Below are positions 9,274 through 18,357 of a stretch of DNA of 64,000 nt, one piece after another; within the stretch, counting starts at the first letter, position 1; every line of letters begins with the position of its first letter. The stretch comes from CAZKZZ01 sp964557375 (GTDB taxonomy: Bacteria; Spirochaetota; Spirochaetia; SPDA01; CAZJBZ01), in NCBI GenBank assembly GCA_964557375.1, contig CAZKZZ010000003.1, positions 7,917-71,916 on the forward strand, in the 5' to 3' direction. The notes beneath the pieces are model-generated. The model was not told the DNA's origin, ran no database searches, and was given only the letters and a program-made list of their open reading frames with translations. Made by a program: the position numbers and the translations under genes.

Positions 9274-9874
9274 CCAGCAGTACTTTTAACGGTTCTCTTA
9301 ATTCTTCATCGGTAGAAAAGTAATATTTCTCCAGCTCTTCCGCGGTTAAACCAAAAAGTTCATGACTCGTATAATGGATCCAGATTTCTTCCTCCGGTTT
9401 TTTGATAATGTGTTTACGGCAGTAATAGTCAGGACGAATCGGTTGCGGATCTTTTTCGTATTCAATAACTTTGTAATCATGGACTGCTATTTTAATATCT
9501 TCGCGGGGAATTCCTTTGTCGACAATTAACTCGACCAATTTATTGATCGTTTTACCGCTGTCAAAGATATCATCTACTAGGAGCACTTTGTCTCCGTGGC
9601 GGAGATATTCGGGATTATAGGTCCAGCCGTCGACCATGACGGCCCCATGCTGACGAATATCAGTATAAGATCGAGCAACAACGGCAGCATAAAATACCGG
9701 TCTCGAATCTTTTCTAACAATCTTGAAATATTCACTTACGATATTACCCAGATAAGCCCCGCCGCGAAGTGAGACGTAGATGACATCGGGAATAAAATTG
9801 TCATGATAGAGCCGGTAGGCAAGTTTTATCGAATTGTTACGCATCGTTTCGTACGGCAAAAACTCTTTGTACAT
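9260..9874 (-). CDS. type I phosphoribosyltransferase, purine type
   Basis: The 204-residue protein has the PRPP-binding loop VLLVDDIFDSGKT (residues 97-109) and an upstream SLRGG segment (35-39) that fits the pyrophosphate loop. This is the type I phosphoribosyltransferase fold, which attaches a base to PRPP. The arrangement resembles xanthine-guanine/hypoxanthine phosphoribosyltransferases, but the base cannot be decided from the sequence alone. The C-terminal half contains an unusual tail with IWIHYTSHELFGL and a charged end. It lies 8 bases after the htrA stop and overlaps the giant repeat gene by 14 bases, so it is translated from the same message. Confidence 0.8.
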   Translation of the reverse strand: MYKEFLPYETMRNNSIKLAYRLYHDNFIPDVIYVSLRGGAYLGNIVSEYFKIVRKDSRPVFYAAVVARSYTDIRQHGAVMVDGWTYNPEYLRHGDKVLLVDDIFDSGKTINKLVELIVDKGIPREDIKIAVHDYKVIEYEKDPQPIRPDYYCRKHIIKKPEEEIWIHYTSHELFGLTAEELEKYYFSTDEELREPLKVLLDDRE

Positions 9875-9882
9875 GGGTACCC

Positions 9883-11397
9883 CTACTGTGTCACCGCGAT
9901 ATTATATTCGTTCCCTTCACGCAGAAAATAGAAACGCAATTCATCTTCAGTATCCTCGTTAATTTTTTGGTAGAAATCATAAGCAGTCAGGATTTCAGTC
10001 TGATTGATCCGAGTTATGACATCACCGAGCTTTATTCCGGCTATCTGCAGTTTTGTTTTTGGTTCGACTTCGCGGACAAGCACCCCTTGTTGTTTCTGCG
10101 GGAGACCGAACTCTTCGCGGAGAAGGTCCGTAAGCGGGACGACACTCAGCCCGGGCCACAAATATTTGTTTTTGGACGCGATAGTCCGTGCATCGGAGCG
10201 TCTTCCGATTACAACATCTATGTCTCTGGTTTCACCAAACCGGATAACGGTGAATGTAGCAGTTTCAGAGGGCGGGAGATCTCCCACTAATCGTACAAGC
10301 ATATTTGCGTCCGAGATTCCTCTGCCGTTGATGGCAGTTACGAAATCTCCCGGCTGTATTCCGGCCCGGTCCGCGGGAGATTCCTTGAAAACGTGATATA
10401 TAAACGCCCCTCTTTTATCCAATAACTGCATCTGCTCGGCAATCTCCGGGAGCACGTCCGAGATGCTCACTCCCAGCCAGCCGTATTCAATTTCGCCGAG
10501 ATTGATGAAATCTTCTATTGCTTTCCGTACGTTGTTTACCGGAATTGCAAATCCGATTCCTATATTGCCGCCCGTAGGTGTGGTAATCCATGTGTTGATT
10601 CCTACCACTTCGCCCCGGATATTTACCAGCGCACCGCCCGAGTTGCCTTGATTTATAGCTGCGTCGGTTTGAATGAAGTCATTAATGTTATCTAATGGGC
10701 CCTGCCTTCCTATTGCACTGACGATCCCCGCGGTAACGGTTGATTCGTAGCCGAAGGGATTACCGATTGCAAGCACCCAATCTCCAACCGAAACGGTGTC
10801 GGAATCTCCGAAAGGGGCCGTAGGGATGGTGCTGTCTTTCGATGTAAAAGAGATAAGTGCTAAATCTTTTCGAAGATCTTTTCCAATGATTTCGGCGGGA
10901 AACTCCCGCTGGTCGTAGAGGGTTATTTTTACCTCATCAGCATTCCCGATTACATGGTTGTTAGTAAGCACGAAGACACTGTTTCCTTTCCTTTTAACGA
11001 TAACCCCCGAGCCGAGTCCCTCATTACGAAACTCGAACAGGTCTTCGTCCGGACCACCCGGCTCGGACGGCCCGAAATTCCACGGAAGGAAAGGGAACCG
11101 TTCACTTTCCGGCTCTGCCGCTGTTTCACGGAATTCAACAACATCGACCTGCACTACTGCAGGCAATACTCTTCTTGCTACCTCCCGGAATGAGTTTTGT
11201 AATGTGTCCAGGTTTTCAATCGCTGAAATGGTGCGCGATGATACGGCAGTATCAGGATTGTAGCCCCGATTGTTCAACACACTTTGATTCGAGAGTGAGA
11301 AAATGAGTGTGGTCATCGAGAAACCGATGATGATGCCCACAAGTATGAGGTTTATAAATAAAAACTTTTTTGAATAAAAAAGTTTTTTTAAAGACAT
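9883..11397 (-). CDS. htrA: HtrA/DegP-family periplasmic serine protease
   Basis: The 504-residue protein has an N-terminal membrane anchor or uncleaved signal (residues 11-36) and a trypsin-like domain with the catalytic triad His148 (TNNHVIG), Asp178 (RKDLAL) and Ser253 (QGNSGGAL). Two PDZ domains follow, at about 300-390 (the first containing IQPGDFVTAING) and about 410-500. The family degrades or refolds damaged envelope proteins. An acidic, proline-rich loop at 92-122 is an insertion before the first catalytic strand. AGAGAGG-like purine sequence lies just upstream of the ATG. The gene follows map by 38 bases in a long minus-strand run. Confidence 0.93.
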   Translation of the reverse strand: MSLKKLFYSKKFLFINLILVGIIIGFSMTTLIFSLSNQSVLNNRGYNPDTAVSSRTISAIENLDTLQNSFREVARRVLPAVVQVDVVEFRETAAEPESERFPFLPWNFGPSEPGGPDEDLFEFRNEGLGSGVIVKRKGNSVFVLTNNHVIGNADEVKITLYDQREFPAEIIGKDLRKDLALISFTSKDSTIPTAPFGDSDTVSVGDWVLAIGNPFGYESTVTAGIVSAIGRQGPLDNINDFIQTDAAINQGNSGGALVNIRGEVVGINTWITTPTGGNIGIGFAIPVNNVRKAIEDFINLGEIEYGWLGVSISDVLPEIAEQMQLLDKRGAFIYHVFKESPADRAGIQPGDFVTAINGRGISDANMLVRLVGDLPPSETATFTVIRFGETRDIDVVIGRRSDARTIASKNKYLWPGLSVVPLTDLLREEFGLPQKQQGVLVREVEPKTKLQIAGIKLGDVITRINQTEILTAYDFYQKINEDTEDELRFYFLREGNEYNIAVTQ

Positions 11398-11435
11398 ATC
11401 CGAATACCTCTCTCTTTATTATACAATATCATACA

Positions 11436-12185
11436 TTACTCCCATGGTGTGAGAATTTCTGTATGTGAGTCAAAAACTGCTATTGTATGTTCAAAATGGG
11501 CGGACATGCTGTGGTCCGCCGTTATAACCGTCCAGCCGTCTTCTAAGATCTCGATTTCGTGGGTCCCCGTCGTAATCATGGGCTCTATAGCGAGCACCAT
11601 ACCTTTTTTTATTCTCGGATTCGGCCCATTACCGACGTAATTGGGTATTTGCGGTTCTTCATGCAGTTTAATGCCGACTCCGTGTCCGCAGAAGTCCCGC
11701 ACCACACCATATCCATGTTTGGTGGCGTGTTCATAAACGGCCCGGGAAATATCTTTTATTCTTTTTTTTACTTGTGCCTGTTCAATGCCGAGATACAGGG
11801 ATTCTTTTGTCACCTTGAGCAGTTTCGAAACCTCTTCAGATGTTGTCCCCACAGGGACCGTCAATGCGGCGTCACTTATGTATCCGGCCAAGGTCACTCC
11901 GAAATCGAGACTGACAATATCTCCCTGTTTAAGTCGGTATTTCCCAGGAATTCCGTGAATGACCTCCTCATTGACTGACACGCAGAGAGAGGCGGGATAG
12001 CCCATGTGGTTTAAAAAAGTCGGTTTTGCCTTGTGTTTGTTTACAAAATCACGGGCAAAAGCATCCAGCTCTCTGGTTGTAATACCTTCTTCGATAAGAT
12101 TGATTAAATTTTTATATGTTGCCGCGAGAATAAGCCCGGCATCCCGGATTTTCCCTATCTCGTCATCGTTTTTCAAGCGTATCAT
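11436..12185 (-). CDS. map: methionine aminopeptidase type I
   Basis: The 249-residue protein removes the initiator methionine from new proteins in the cytoplasm. All five metal ligands of the family are visible: Asp94 and Asp105 (SLDFGV and SDAALT), His168 (GHGVG), Glu201 (AIEPMI) and Glu232 (FEHTIA), together with the substrate His77. Its length matches type Ia enzymes without an N-terminal extension. It lies between bactofilin (14 bases upstream) and htrA. The ribosome binding site before the ATG is weak. Confidence 0.96.
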   Translation of the reverse strand: MIRLKNDDEIGKIRDAGLILAATYKNLINLIEEGITTRELDAFARDFVNKHKAKPTFLNHMGYPASLCVSVNEEVIHGIPGKYRLKQGDIVSLDFGVTLAGYISDAALTVPVGTTSEEVSKLLKVTKESLYLGIEQAQVKKRIKDISRAVYEHATKHGYGVVRDFCGHGVGIKLHEEPQIPNYVGNGPNPRIKKGMVLAIEPMITTGTHEIEILEDGWTVITADHSMSAHFEHTIAVFDSHTEILTPWE

Positions 12186-12199
12186 GGTGGATTATTGTA

Positions 12200-12658
12200 T
12201 TATTCTTCTTCTGTTACTTCTTTTTTCTCTTTTGAGGCGGCCGGTTTCCTGTCAATAGATTGAAAAAGACTTTCGGTTTCTTCGCCAAACGAATCGTTTA
12301 TAATCGAGCCGACATTCTCAGATGAATTAGAGGTAATTGTGACTTTTCCTTCGGTAATAACGCCGGCTTCAACCGTGAGTTTTGGAGTCGTAATATTTCC
12401 GAGAACCTTCCCTGTCTCAATGAGGTTGACTTCTTCTGAGGCGGTAATATTACCGATCAATGTTCCGGCAACGGTTACCCGTCTTGCCTCAATATCCGTT
12501 TTTACTTTTCCGGTTGGTGCAATTATGAGTTGATCATCGGTTTTTATATCACCTTGAAATTTTCCTTCAATTCGAATGGAGCCGTCAACATAGAACTTAC
12601 CCTCAAAGATACTTCCTTCTCCAATGAGGCAGTTAGCACTTTCGGATATCTTGGCCAT
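12200..12658 (-). CDS. bactofilin (polymer-forming cytoskeletal protein)
   Basis: The 152-residue protein has the central bactofilin beta-helix: repeats of the type GSIRIEGKFQGDI, GKVKTDIEARRVTVAG and GKVLGNITTPKLTVE. Polar tails flank it at both ends, the C-terminal one rich in Ser, Glu and Lys. Bactofilins self-assemble into filaments that organise cell shape or envelope growth. A strong AAAGGAG precedes the ATG by about 7 bases. The gene lies between a membrane-anchored TPR protein and map. Confidence 0.92.
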   Translation of the reverse strand: MAKISESANCLIGEGSIFEGKFYVDGSIRIEGKFQGDIKTDDQLIIAPTGKVKTDIEARRVTVAGTLIGNITASEEVNLIETGKVLGNITTPKLTVEAGVITEGKVTITSNSSENVGSIINDSFGEETESLFQSIDRKPAASKEKKEVTEEE

Positions 12659-12699
12659 ATATGCTCCTTTTGTCCAAATAATTTAGTTTGTAAAGAGTA

Positions 12700-14370
12700 T
12701 CACCTTTTTTCAGCAGCTTCAAGCTTTTTTAAGAGAAGCCGTCCTTCGAGATTATGGGGATCAATCTCCAATCCGTAATTGAGCTGCCTTTTCGCCATAC
12801 TGTAATCGCCGTTCAGATAATGAGAAAGCGCAATCTTGATATAGAGATTTGCTTCTTTTTTATCCGGCCCGAGGGGGTCTTGTTCTCTTAAAGCGCGGGT
12901 GAGGAGGTCTTCCGCTTGTTTGAACTGATTCAAAGCGTCATCAATAAACCCTTGTTTTAAATAAATCAATCCGAGATTGTACCGGGTTTCCCAACGGGGG
13001 ACAAAGGTAAGAGATTCTTTAAACGATGCTTCCGCACTTTCGTAAGCACCGTTTAGAGTATGCACAGCCGCCCGAAAAAATGTGGCCCATTCCATCTCTC
13101 CCATATTCCGCTCGAACTGGTCGAGAAGTGTTGTCAATTCTTCAAAATCTTCTAGTCCGAGCAGATACCAGGACAAATACTGGGCAATGTTTATATTTTC
13201 GGGATAGCGGTTGTAAAGCTGCCAAAGAGCAGCTTTATACTTTGCAGGATTGTTCACTGTAGAGGAGAGGGTCATATAGAGCAGTTCTATATCGGGGTCC
13301 TCGGGATGATCACTTCTGTATCGGGCTATTCTCTCCAGTGCTGCTTCACTGTTTTCCTGTTCCGTGAAATACCAGGCCAAAGGAAGGATAACACTCTTTT
13401 TGTCAGGAAAGCGGTTATACGCCTCCAGAAGATAGGGCAGACTATCTCCGTTCATGCGGTTTTCAGCAATCCAGGCGAGGTTCAGATACGGTATCCATGA
13501 TTCGGTAGGTGAAGATTCCGTGATTTCAGTATAGAAGTTTTTTGCTTTTGAAAACTGTTCTTTTTGCATAGCTAGATCTGCCGCAAGCATCAGCCATTCA
13601 TTAGAATCGACTGTTTCATCATTGCGAATTTCGGGAAGAAGCTTTTCCGCGTATTCGAGGTCCCCCGCGTCGTAAGCGATAAAATAATGTGCTAAAGGAG
13701 ATATGCCAACAGCCGTTTCTCTTATGAGTGACAATGAGCGGTCGCGTTCACCATAGTGCATAGCAAGTACTGCCGCGAGAAGCATAAATGTGTCATCTCC
13801 GGTCATTCTGCCGGCATCAATAAAGGTGTCCACCTTTTTTTCTGAAAAACCTGCGAGCATTCCACTGTATGTATCGGGTGCGGAGACCGGTTTTTTCCCG
13901 GTGTAGTAAAGTGATGCTTCCGTGATGAGAGAAGGATAATTTTCATTCGTCAGGTATTTGACGGCATGCGAATAAGCCTGCTCATACTGCTTGAGCTCTA
14001 ATTCCGCGACAATCCGGATATACCAGAGTACTTCACTCCCGGATATATTCTCCGTAGCAATCTGTGACAATGTGTTGAGGATAGTGTAGTCATTTGTATT
14101 TTCCGATAGTGTATACGCCCGATCTAAAATACGCAGCCACGAGTTTACGCCACCGCTGAAAGAGCGAAATTGCATGAGAAGATCTTCCGCATTGGAATAG
14201 TATCCTGTTTGTAAATAATCATCTATTTGGAGAAGGGTTTGATCCACGTTTATGGATTTTTCTGGCGCAAGCACCTCGTTGTAAAAGATATATCCGCCTA
14301 CTCCTCCTCCTACAAGAATGACTGCAATAATAAGAATGAGCAAAAACCGGCGCTTAGTAAAAAGTCCCAT
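12700..14370 (-). CDS. membrane-anchored TPR protein
   Basis: The 556-residue protein starts with basic residues and one transmembrane segment (about 8-30, LLILIIAVILVGGGVGGYIF). The rest is helical and built from tetratricopeptide-like repeats. The clearest is near the C-terminus, where RYNLGLIYLKQGFIDDALNQ is followed by an LYIKIALSHYLNGDYSMAKR repeat. The repeats would lie in the periplasm if the anchor is N-in. Proteins of this type act as scaffolds; no enzymatic motif is visible. Its start lies 3 bases after the nusB stop. Confidence 0.85.
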   Translation of the reverse strand: MGLFTKRRFLLILIIAVILVGGGVGGYIFYNEVLAPEKSINVDQTLLQIDDYLQTGYYSNAEDLLMQFRSFSGGVNSWLRILDRAYTLSENTNDYTILNTLSQIATENISGSEVLWYIRIVAELELKQYEQAYSHAVKYLTNENYPSLITEASLYYTGKKPVSAPDTYSGMLAGFSEKKVDTFIDAGRMTGDDTFMLLAAVLAMHYGERDRSLSLIRETAVGISPLAHYFIAYDAGDLEYAEKLLPEIRNDETVDSNEWLMLAADLAMQKEQFSKAKNFYTEITESSPTESWIPYLNLAWIAENRMNGDSLPYLLEAYNRFPDKKSVILPLAWYFTEQENSEAALERIARYRSDHPEDPDIELLYMTLSSTVNNPAKYKAALWQLYNRYPENINIAQYLSWYLLGLEDFEELTTLLDQFERNMGEMEWATFFRAAVHTLNGAYESAEASFKESLTFVPRWETRYNLGLIYLKQGFIDDALNQFKQAEDLLTRALREQDPLGPDKKEANLYIKIALSHYLNGDYSMAKRQLNYGLEIDPHNLEGRLLLKKLEAAEKR

Positions 14371-14373
14371 TTC

Positions 14374-14784
14374 TTATTCCGTTTTTATTCCGTCGAGAAC
14401 CCCGTTGATAAATCGATAAGAATCACTGTTTCCGTATTTTTTAGAAATGTCAACAGCTTCATCAATGGTGACGGATTTCGGAATGTCGTTCTGATAGAGT
14501 AACGCGTAGGTGCTCATCCGTAAAATTGCCAGATCGACTTTGGAAAGTCTGGAAATATCCCAATGTTCGAGCCTTGCCTGGATAGATGAATCTATGACAT
14601 CTATATTTTCAAGGGTGCCCTGGATGAGAAGACGCGCAAACGATACTGTTTCCGTGTCCAGCTTTTCTTTCCGTTCAGGGTCAATCCAGGAAAACTGTAA
14701 TAACGATTCGATCGGCTCTCCCGTCATTTCCCAGCAATAGAGCGACTGGAGAGCCAAAATTCTTCCCTGTCGACGTGAACCCAT
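14374..14784 (-). CDS. nusB: transcription antitermination factor NusB
   Basis: The 136-residue helical protein begins with the family-typical SRRQGRILALQSLY and ends with the conserved AVDISKKYG and FINGVLDGI segments. NusB, with NusE/S10, binds boxA RNA during rRNA antitermination. It starts 5 bases after the stop of the upstream isomerase gene, with GGAG close to the ATG. The length is normal for the family. Confidence 0.93.
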   Translation of the reverse strand: MGSRRQGRILALQSLYCWEMTGEPIESLLQFSWIDPERKEKLDTETVSFARLLIQGTLENIDVIDSSIQARLEHWDISRLSKVDLAILRMSTYALLYQNDIPKSVTIDEAVDISKKYGNSDSYRFINGVLDGIKTE

Positions 14785-14789
14785 CTCCG

Positions 14790-15881
14790 TTACTGTACGA
14801 ATTCTCTAAAGTAACTTAAGTTTTCTTCGTTGATATCAATGCTGTCTTTGATAATGCGGATATCGGCTTGGTCCTTCAAGTCTTCTACGATGTCGTCGAC
14901 AGCCTGTTTAAAGATCTCTTGCTGTTTTTCCATCTTCTTGAGGTTGATAATTCTCTGACGTACAGTCTCATTTGACGCTGGACTTACAGGATCGTCGAGT
15001 TCGAGAAATCGTTTGGGTAAATGATCAGTAATCTTTAAGATGTGGAAACCGATATTGGACTCGATTACCTGAGTTATCGAACCGGTTTCAGTCGAGAAAG
15101 CTATTTTGAAAAATCTGTTTCCGAGAAGCATCTGGGAGTTTACATCATTTCGGGCCAAAAACCCCACATCACCGCCCTGATGCCGTAATTCCTTGTCGTC
15201 GGAGAATTTTATAGCCATGTCTTCGAAACCGGCGGATCCGTTTCTCAAATCGCGATAAATCTCTTCCATCAGCTCCCGTTCCTTCCGCTTTTCCGAGCTG
15301 GAAAGGTTCCTAGTGTCCCGATAGATCTGGCTAAACCGTACCATTTCCGGGTTTATGAACAGGTGAGAGTTGGCCTGATAGATGTCTTCGATTTCACTTT
15401 CCGAAGGGGGTTTGATGCTGTCGAACAGCGACTGTTTTTTGTATTTTACGTATTTTTGGGCAAGAAGCTGGTTTTTGCTTTGACTTACATACTCTTCCCA
15501 TGACATGCCTGTCTGCTGGTAAATAAGGGTTTTCAGCTGCGCGTCACTTATGTTCATGCCCTGTGCCATTACCTGCTGTTTTACTGTCGCTATCACTTCG
15601 GAGTCAGTGACCATGAGTCCTTCGTCCTGGGCAGCTTGATTGATCAGTTTCGATATCATCAACTCTTCGAGAATGTTTTCTTTTGGAGGTACCGGCTGGT
15701 TTGCTGCCGAATACTGCTGTTTTATCTTGACAATGGCATTGTTGAGCTGTTTTTCGGTGATAATCTCCGGTGTCGTATAATTTATCGTTGCTACCGCTGT
15801 ATCGAGTATTTGGCTCTGGCCGAAAATGATTGTGAATAAAAGAAATGGGATAGCAAGTGCCGTTATTTTTAGTAGTTTCAT
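14790..15881 (-). CDS. SurA/PrsA-like periplasmic peptidyl-prolyl isomerase
   Basis: The 363-residue protein has a signal peptide (LLKITALAIPFLLF, ending near FGQS), a SurA-type N-terminal helical domain with the VATVKQQV and MSWEEYVSQ segments (about 30-170), and one parvulin domain (about 180-300) with RFSQIYRD, GGDVGFLARND and ESNIGFHILKI. Such chaperones fold outer-membrane proteins, which fits the barrel genes in this window. Only one parvulin domain is present, where E. coli SurA has two. The gene lies 36 bases after the DnaJ-domain gene. Confidence 0.88.
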   Translation of the reverse strand: MKLLKITALAIPFLLFTIIFGQSQILDTAVATINYTTPEIITEKQLNNAIVKIKQQYSAANQPVPPKENILEELMISKLINQAAQDEGLMVTDSEVIATVKQQVMAQGMNISDAQLKTLIYQQTGMSWEEYVSQSKNQLLAQKYVKYKKQSLFDSIKPPSESEIEDIYQANSHLFINPEMVRFSQIYRDTRNLSSSEKRKERELMEEIYRDLRNGSAGFEDMAIKFSDDKELRHQGGDVGFLARNDVNSQMLLGNRFFKIAFSTETGSITQVIESNIGFHILKITDHLPKRFLELDDPVSPASNETVRQRIINLKKMEKQQEIFKQAVDDIVEDLKDQADIRIIKDSIDINEENLSYFREFVQ

Positions 15882-15917
15882 TTTAAAACCTCGTTGTATA
15901 TAGTATTGCTACTTTAT

Positions 15918-16724
15918 TTATGAAGATGTTATAGCAGTCTTTTTTTTCAGTTTCTTGACTCCTGAAAGACCCGGTGCTAGATTCAGACTCTTTGTTAGAT
16001 AATATCTCGCTTTTTCGATTTTGCCCAATTTTAAATATAATTCCGATATCTTTTTTAACAGATGTGCGGTTACCTTGGGGGAAAAATCGTATTTTACAAG
16101 GGTTGTAAGGTACTCTATCTGGGTTTCAGGATCTACTTTTTCCTGCAGCTTATTGCAGGCAATATTTTTTAACCGTTCTATTACTTCTTCCATGAAGTGT
16201 TTGAAGTACGGCCTTTCACATTCCAATAGCACTATTTTTATGAGTAAATCGTATGCTTTTAAATATTCTCTGTTTTTTTCATACTCTTCTGCAAGGAGAA
16301 AAGCACAATCCATAAAATCTTCCCGCCCTAAGTAATGCTCTAAGGGAATGTTGTATGTGTAGACCAGCTTTTCAAAGAGCGAAAGCGCATCGTGTTCCTT
16401 ATCATGGAGCAGATCGTAGAAAACAAGATGAGATTGAGAATAAAAATCATCCTCCCGTTTTCTCAAAAAATCTCTGTAGTTGAATTGAGATGCAACAGTG
16501 ACGGTTCTCCGGAGACGATCGTATTCTTTTCGTTTTACAGGATCACTTAGAACTTGATACGCTTTTAAAAGCAGTTTCATTGCCGTATCCGATTTTTCGG
16601 ATCCGGATACGATGTCAGGATGTAACCGTTTTGCCTTCTGTCGGAAGGACCTTTTTATCTCATGAATCGAAGAAGTTTGATGTATGCCTAAGATCTTATA
16701 ATAATCTATCGGTTCTTGTTTCAT
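15918..16724 (-). CDS. J-domain protein with C-terminal TPR-like region
   Basis: The 268-residue protein has an N-terminal J domain (residues about 7-70) with the essential His35-Pro36-Asp37 triad, which stimulates DnaK ATPase. There is no Gly/Phe region and no zinc-binding domain, so it is not DnaJ itself. The remaining helical region (about 100-260) contains TPR-like helices such as YLKLGKIEKARYYLTKSL and probably recruits a particular client. Its ATG overlaps the stop of the flavodoxin-like gene by 4 bases, so the two are translationally coupled. Confidence 0.88.
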   Translation of the reverse strand: MKQEPIDYYKILGIHQTSSIHEIKRSFRQKAKRLHPDIVSGSEKSDTAMKLLLKAYQVLSDPVKRKEYDRLRRTVTVASQFNYRDFLRKREDDFYSQSHLVFYDLLHDKEHDALSLFEKLVYTYNIPLEHYLGREDFMDCAFLLAEEYEKNREYLKAYDLLIKIVLLECERPYFKHFMEEVIERLKNIACNKLQEKVDPETQIEYLTTLVKYDFSPKVTAHLLKKISELYLKLGKIEKARYYLTKSLNLAPGLSGVKKLKKKTAITSS

Positions 16725-17137
16725 TTGTTGATATGAAGTCTTTTTCCTATCTCTGCTGCTTCCTCTTCCGTACTAATAATATCTGAGTTTTTTAAATACA
16801 TTCCTTCGTGTTCCATTGCCTTCATCAATTTTGTAAGTGTTTTGATTTTCCTCAATCCGGTATTGAGGATGAAGGCAAAACTGCGTTTTCCCGTAACAAC
16901 TCCGGCGTTATCGAGAAAACTTTTAATCGTATCCGGTATATTACCCCCGAACATGGTAGTACTGGCAGTCCCTACCGCTATATAGCTGTAGATCGTCAGT
17001 TTTGTATTGACATCACGGTCTCCATCGATAATATCAACCTGATGTCCCTGACTTTCCATACCACCGGCAAGTCCTTTTGCAATTTTTAACAGCTTGTCCC
17101 GGTTGTTTTTTGAAAAGAAAATGATTCCAACGCGCAT
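16721..17137 (-). CDS. flavodoxin-like protein
   Basis: The 138-residue protein has the flavodoxin alpha/beta order: strand MRVGIIFFS, a helix with LAGGMESQGHQVDIID, then AVGTASTTMFGGNIPD and a final helix. The phosphate loop after the first strand is SKNNRDK rather than the usual T/S-x-T-G-x-T, so tight FMN binding is not assured. A strong GGGGGA precedes the ATG. Its partner and role are unknown. It overlaps the J-domain gene and lies 36 bases after secG. Confidence 0.75.
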   Translation of the reverse strand: MRVGIIFFSKNNRDKLLKIAKGLAGGMESQGHQVDIIDGDRDVNTKLTIYSYIAVGTASTTMFGGNIPDTIKSFLDNAGVVTGKRSFAFILNTGLRKIKTLTKLMKAMEHEGMYLKNSDIISTEEEAAEIGKRLHINK

Positions 17138-17173
17138 GCTTCCCCCAAGGTTTACGACGGAATAGAGATGGTT

Positions 17174-17557
17174 TTATTGCTCCATTTGCTCTTCATCGGT
17201 AGGAGAAGGCGCCTCTTCTTCGGTTGTTTCAATAGGAGTTTCTTCTTCTACATCCCACCACTCTTCAACCGATGATTGTTCACTGCTTTGACGCCTTGCT
17301 GCACCGATGACATCTCCTGCTTCCGGAGTTTTATTTACCCAGGCCAACCCGAAAGAGCAAAACAGAAAGATGCCGCCGATTATAGCGGTAAATTTGGTCA
17401 GGACATTCCCGGAACGTGAGCCGAACGCGGTAGAACTGCCTCCTCCAAAAATGCCTCCTAATCCTTCTCCTTGCTCGTCCTGCATGAGAACAAGAACGAT
17501 GAGTACAATGGCACTCAGAATGAATAGGATCAGCAGGATTATTTCAATTATTCCCAT
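17174..17557 (-). CDS. secG: preprotein translocase subunit SecG
   Basis: The 127-residue protein has two transmembrane helices (about 3-23 and 54-72) joined by the conserved loop LMQDEQGEGLGG, FGG, STAFGSRSGN. It is the accessory channel subunit of SecYEG. A long acidic C-terminal tail, rich in Glu, Thr and Pro, extends beyond the typical SecG of 70-110 residues. The gene follows tpiA, a neighbourhood seen in many bacteria. Confidence 0.93.
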   Translation of the reverse strand: MGIIEIILLILFILSAIVLIVLVLMQDEQGEGLGGIFGGGSSTAFGSRSGNVLTKFTAIIGGIFLFCSFGLAWVNKTPEAGDVIGAARRQSSEQSSVEEWWDVEEETPIETTEEEAPSPTDEEQMEQ

Positions 17558-17581
17558 GGTAATTGTCTCCGTATAAGATTT

Positions 17582-18334
17582 TTATTTATCGAACTGCACA
17601 ATCGGTACGAATTTCTCGGCAGAAAGTGATGCTCCGCCCACTAATGCACCGTCTATATTATCTTTAGCCATGAGGTCTTTTACGTTCGCGGGCTTAACAG
17701 AACCGCCGTACTGAATGACCATGCTGTCGGCTGCAGATTGAGAGTACAGTGCGGTCAACGTCTCACGAATTGATCTGTGCATGTCGTCTGCGTCTTCAGG
17801 TGTTGCAGTCTTTCCGGTCCCGATAGCCCAAACCGGTTCGTATGCAATCGTAACGTGACTCAAGTCGTTGTTCTTCACATCATTGAGTCCGCTTAGAAGT
17901 TGGCTTTTTACGACTTCACCCGCTTTACCCTTTTCACGCTGCTCGAGCGTTTCTCCCACACAGAGAATGAGATCCATTCCATGAGAAAGGGCGAGTTTTA
18001 CTTTTTTATTGATAAGCTCATCACTTTCTTCATATACCAGTCTTCTCTCGGAATGTCCGATGATGACGACATCAACGCCGATATCTTCCAGCATGAGAAT
18101 GGAGATTTCACCGGTATGAGCGCCCTGCTCTTCGCCGGCCATGTTTTGAGCGCCCAACAGAATGTTGGAATCTTTTAAAACTTCCGCGACCGATTGTAAC
18201 GCTGTAAAAGGGGGAGCAATCATAATCTTATGATTGCTCCCGTTGAGTGTATTCTTTAATTCTTCAGCCAAAGCTACAGCTTCGGGTATTGTTTTATGCA
18301 TTTTCCAGTTACCGGCTAAATATGTAGCTCTCAT
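17582..18334 (-). CDS. tpiA: triosephosphate isomerase
   Basis: The 250-residue enzyme interconverts dihydroxyacetone phosphate and glyceraldehyde 3-phosphate. Catalytic residues Lys11 (GNWKMHK), His94 (IIGHSERR) and Glu166 (AYEPVWAIGTG) are all present, as are the flexible loop GTGKTATP and the phosphate-binding GGSVKP. It lies 23 bases after pgk and 24 bases before secG in the glycolytic operon. Confidence 0.97.
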   Translation of the reverse strand: MRATYLAGNWKMHKTIPEAVALAEELKNTLNGSNHKIMIAPPFTALQSVAEVLKDSNILLGAQNMAGEEQGAHTGEISILMLEDIGVDVVIIGHSERRLVYEESDELINKKVKLALSHGMDLILCVGETLEQREKGKAGEVVKSQLLSGLNDVKNNDLSHVTIAYEPVWAIGTGKTATPEDADDMHRSIRETLTALYSQSAADSMVIQYGGSVKPANVKDLMAKDNIDGALVGGASLSAEKFVPIVQFDK

Positions 18335-18357
18335 GTTATAATCCTTTTTTTTATCTG

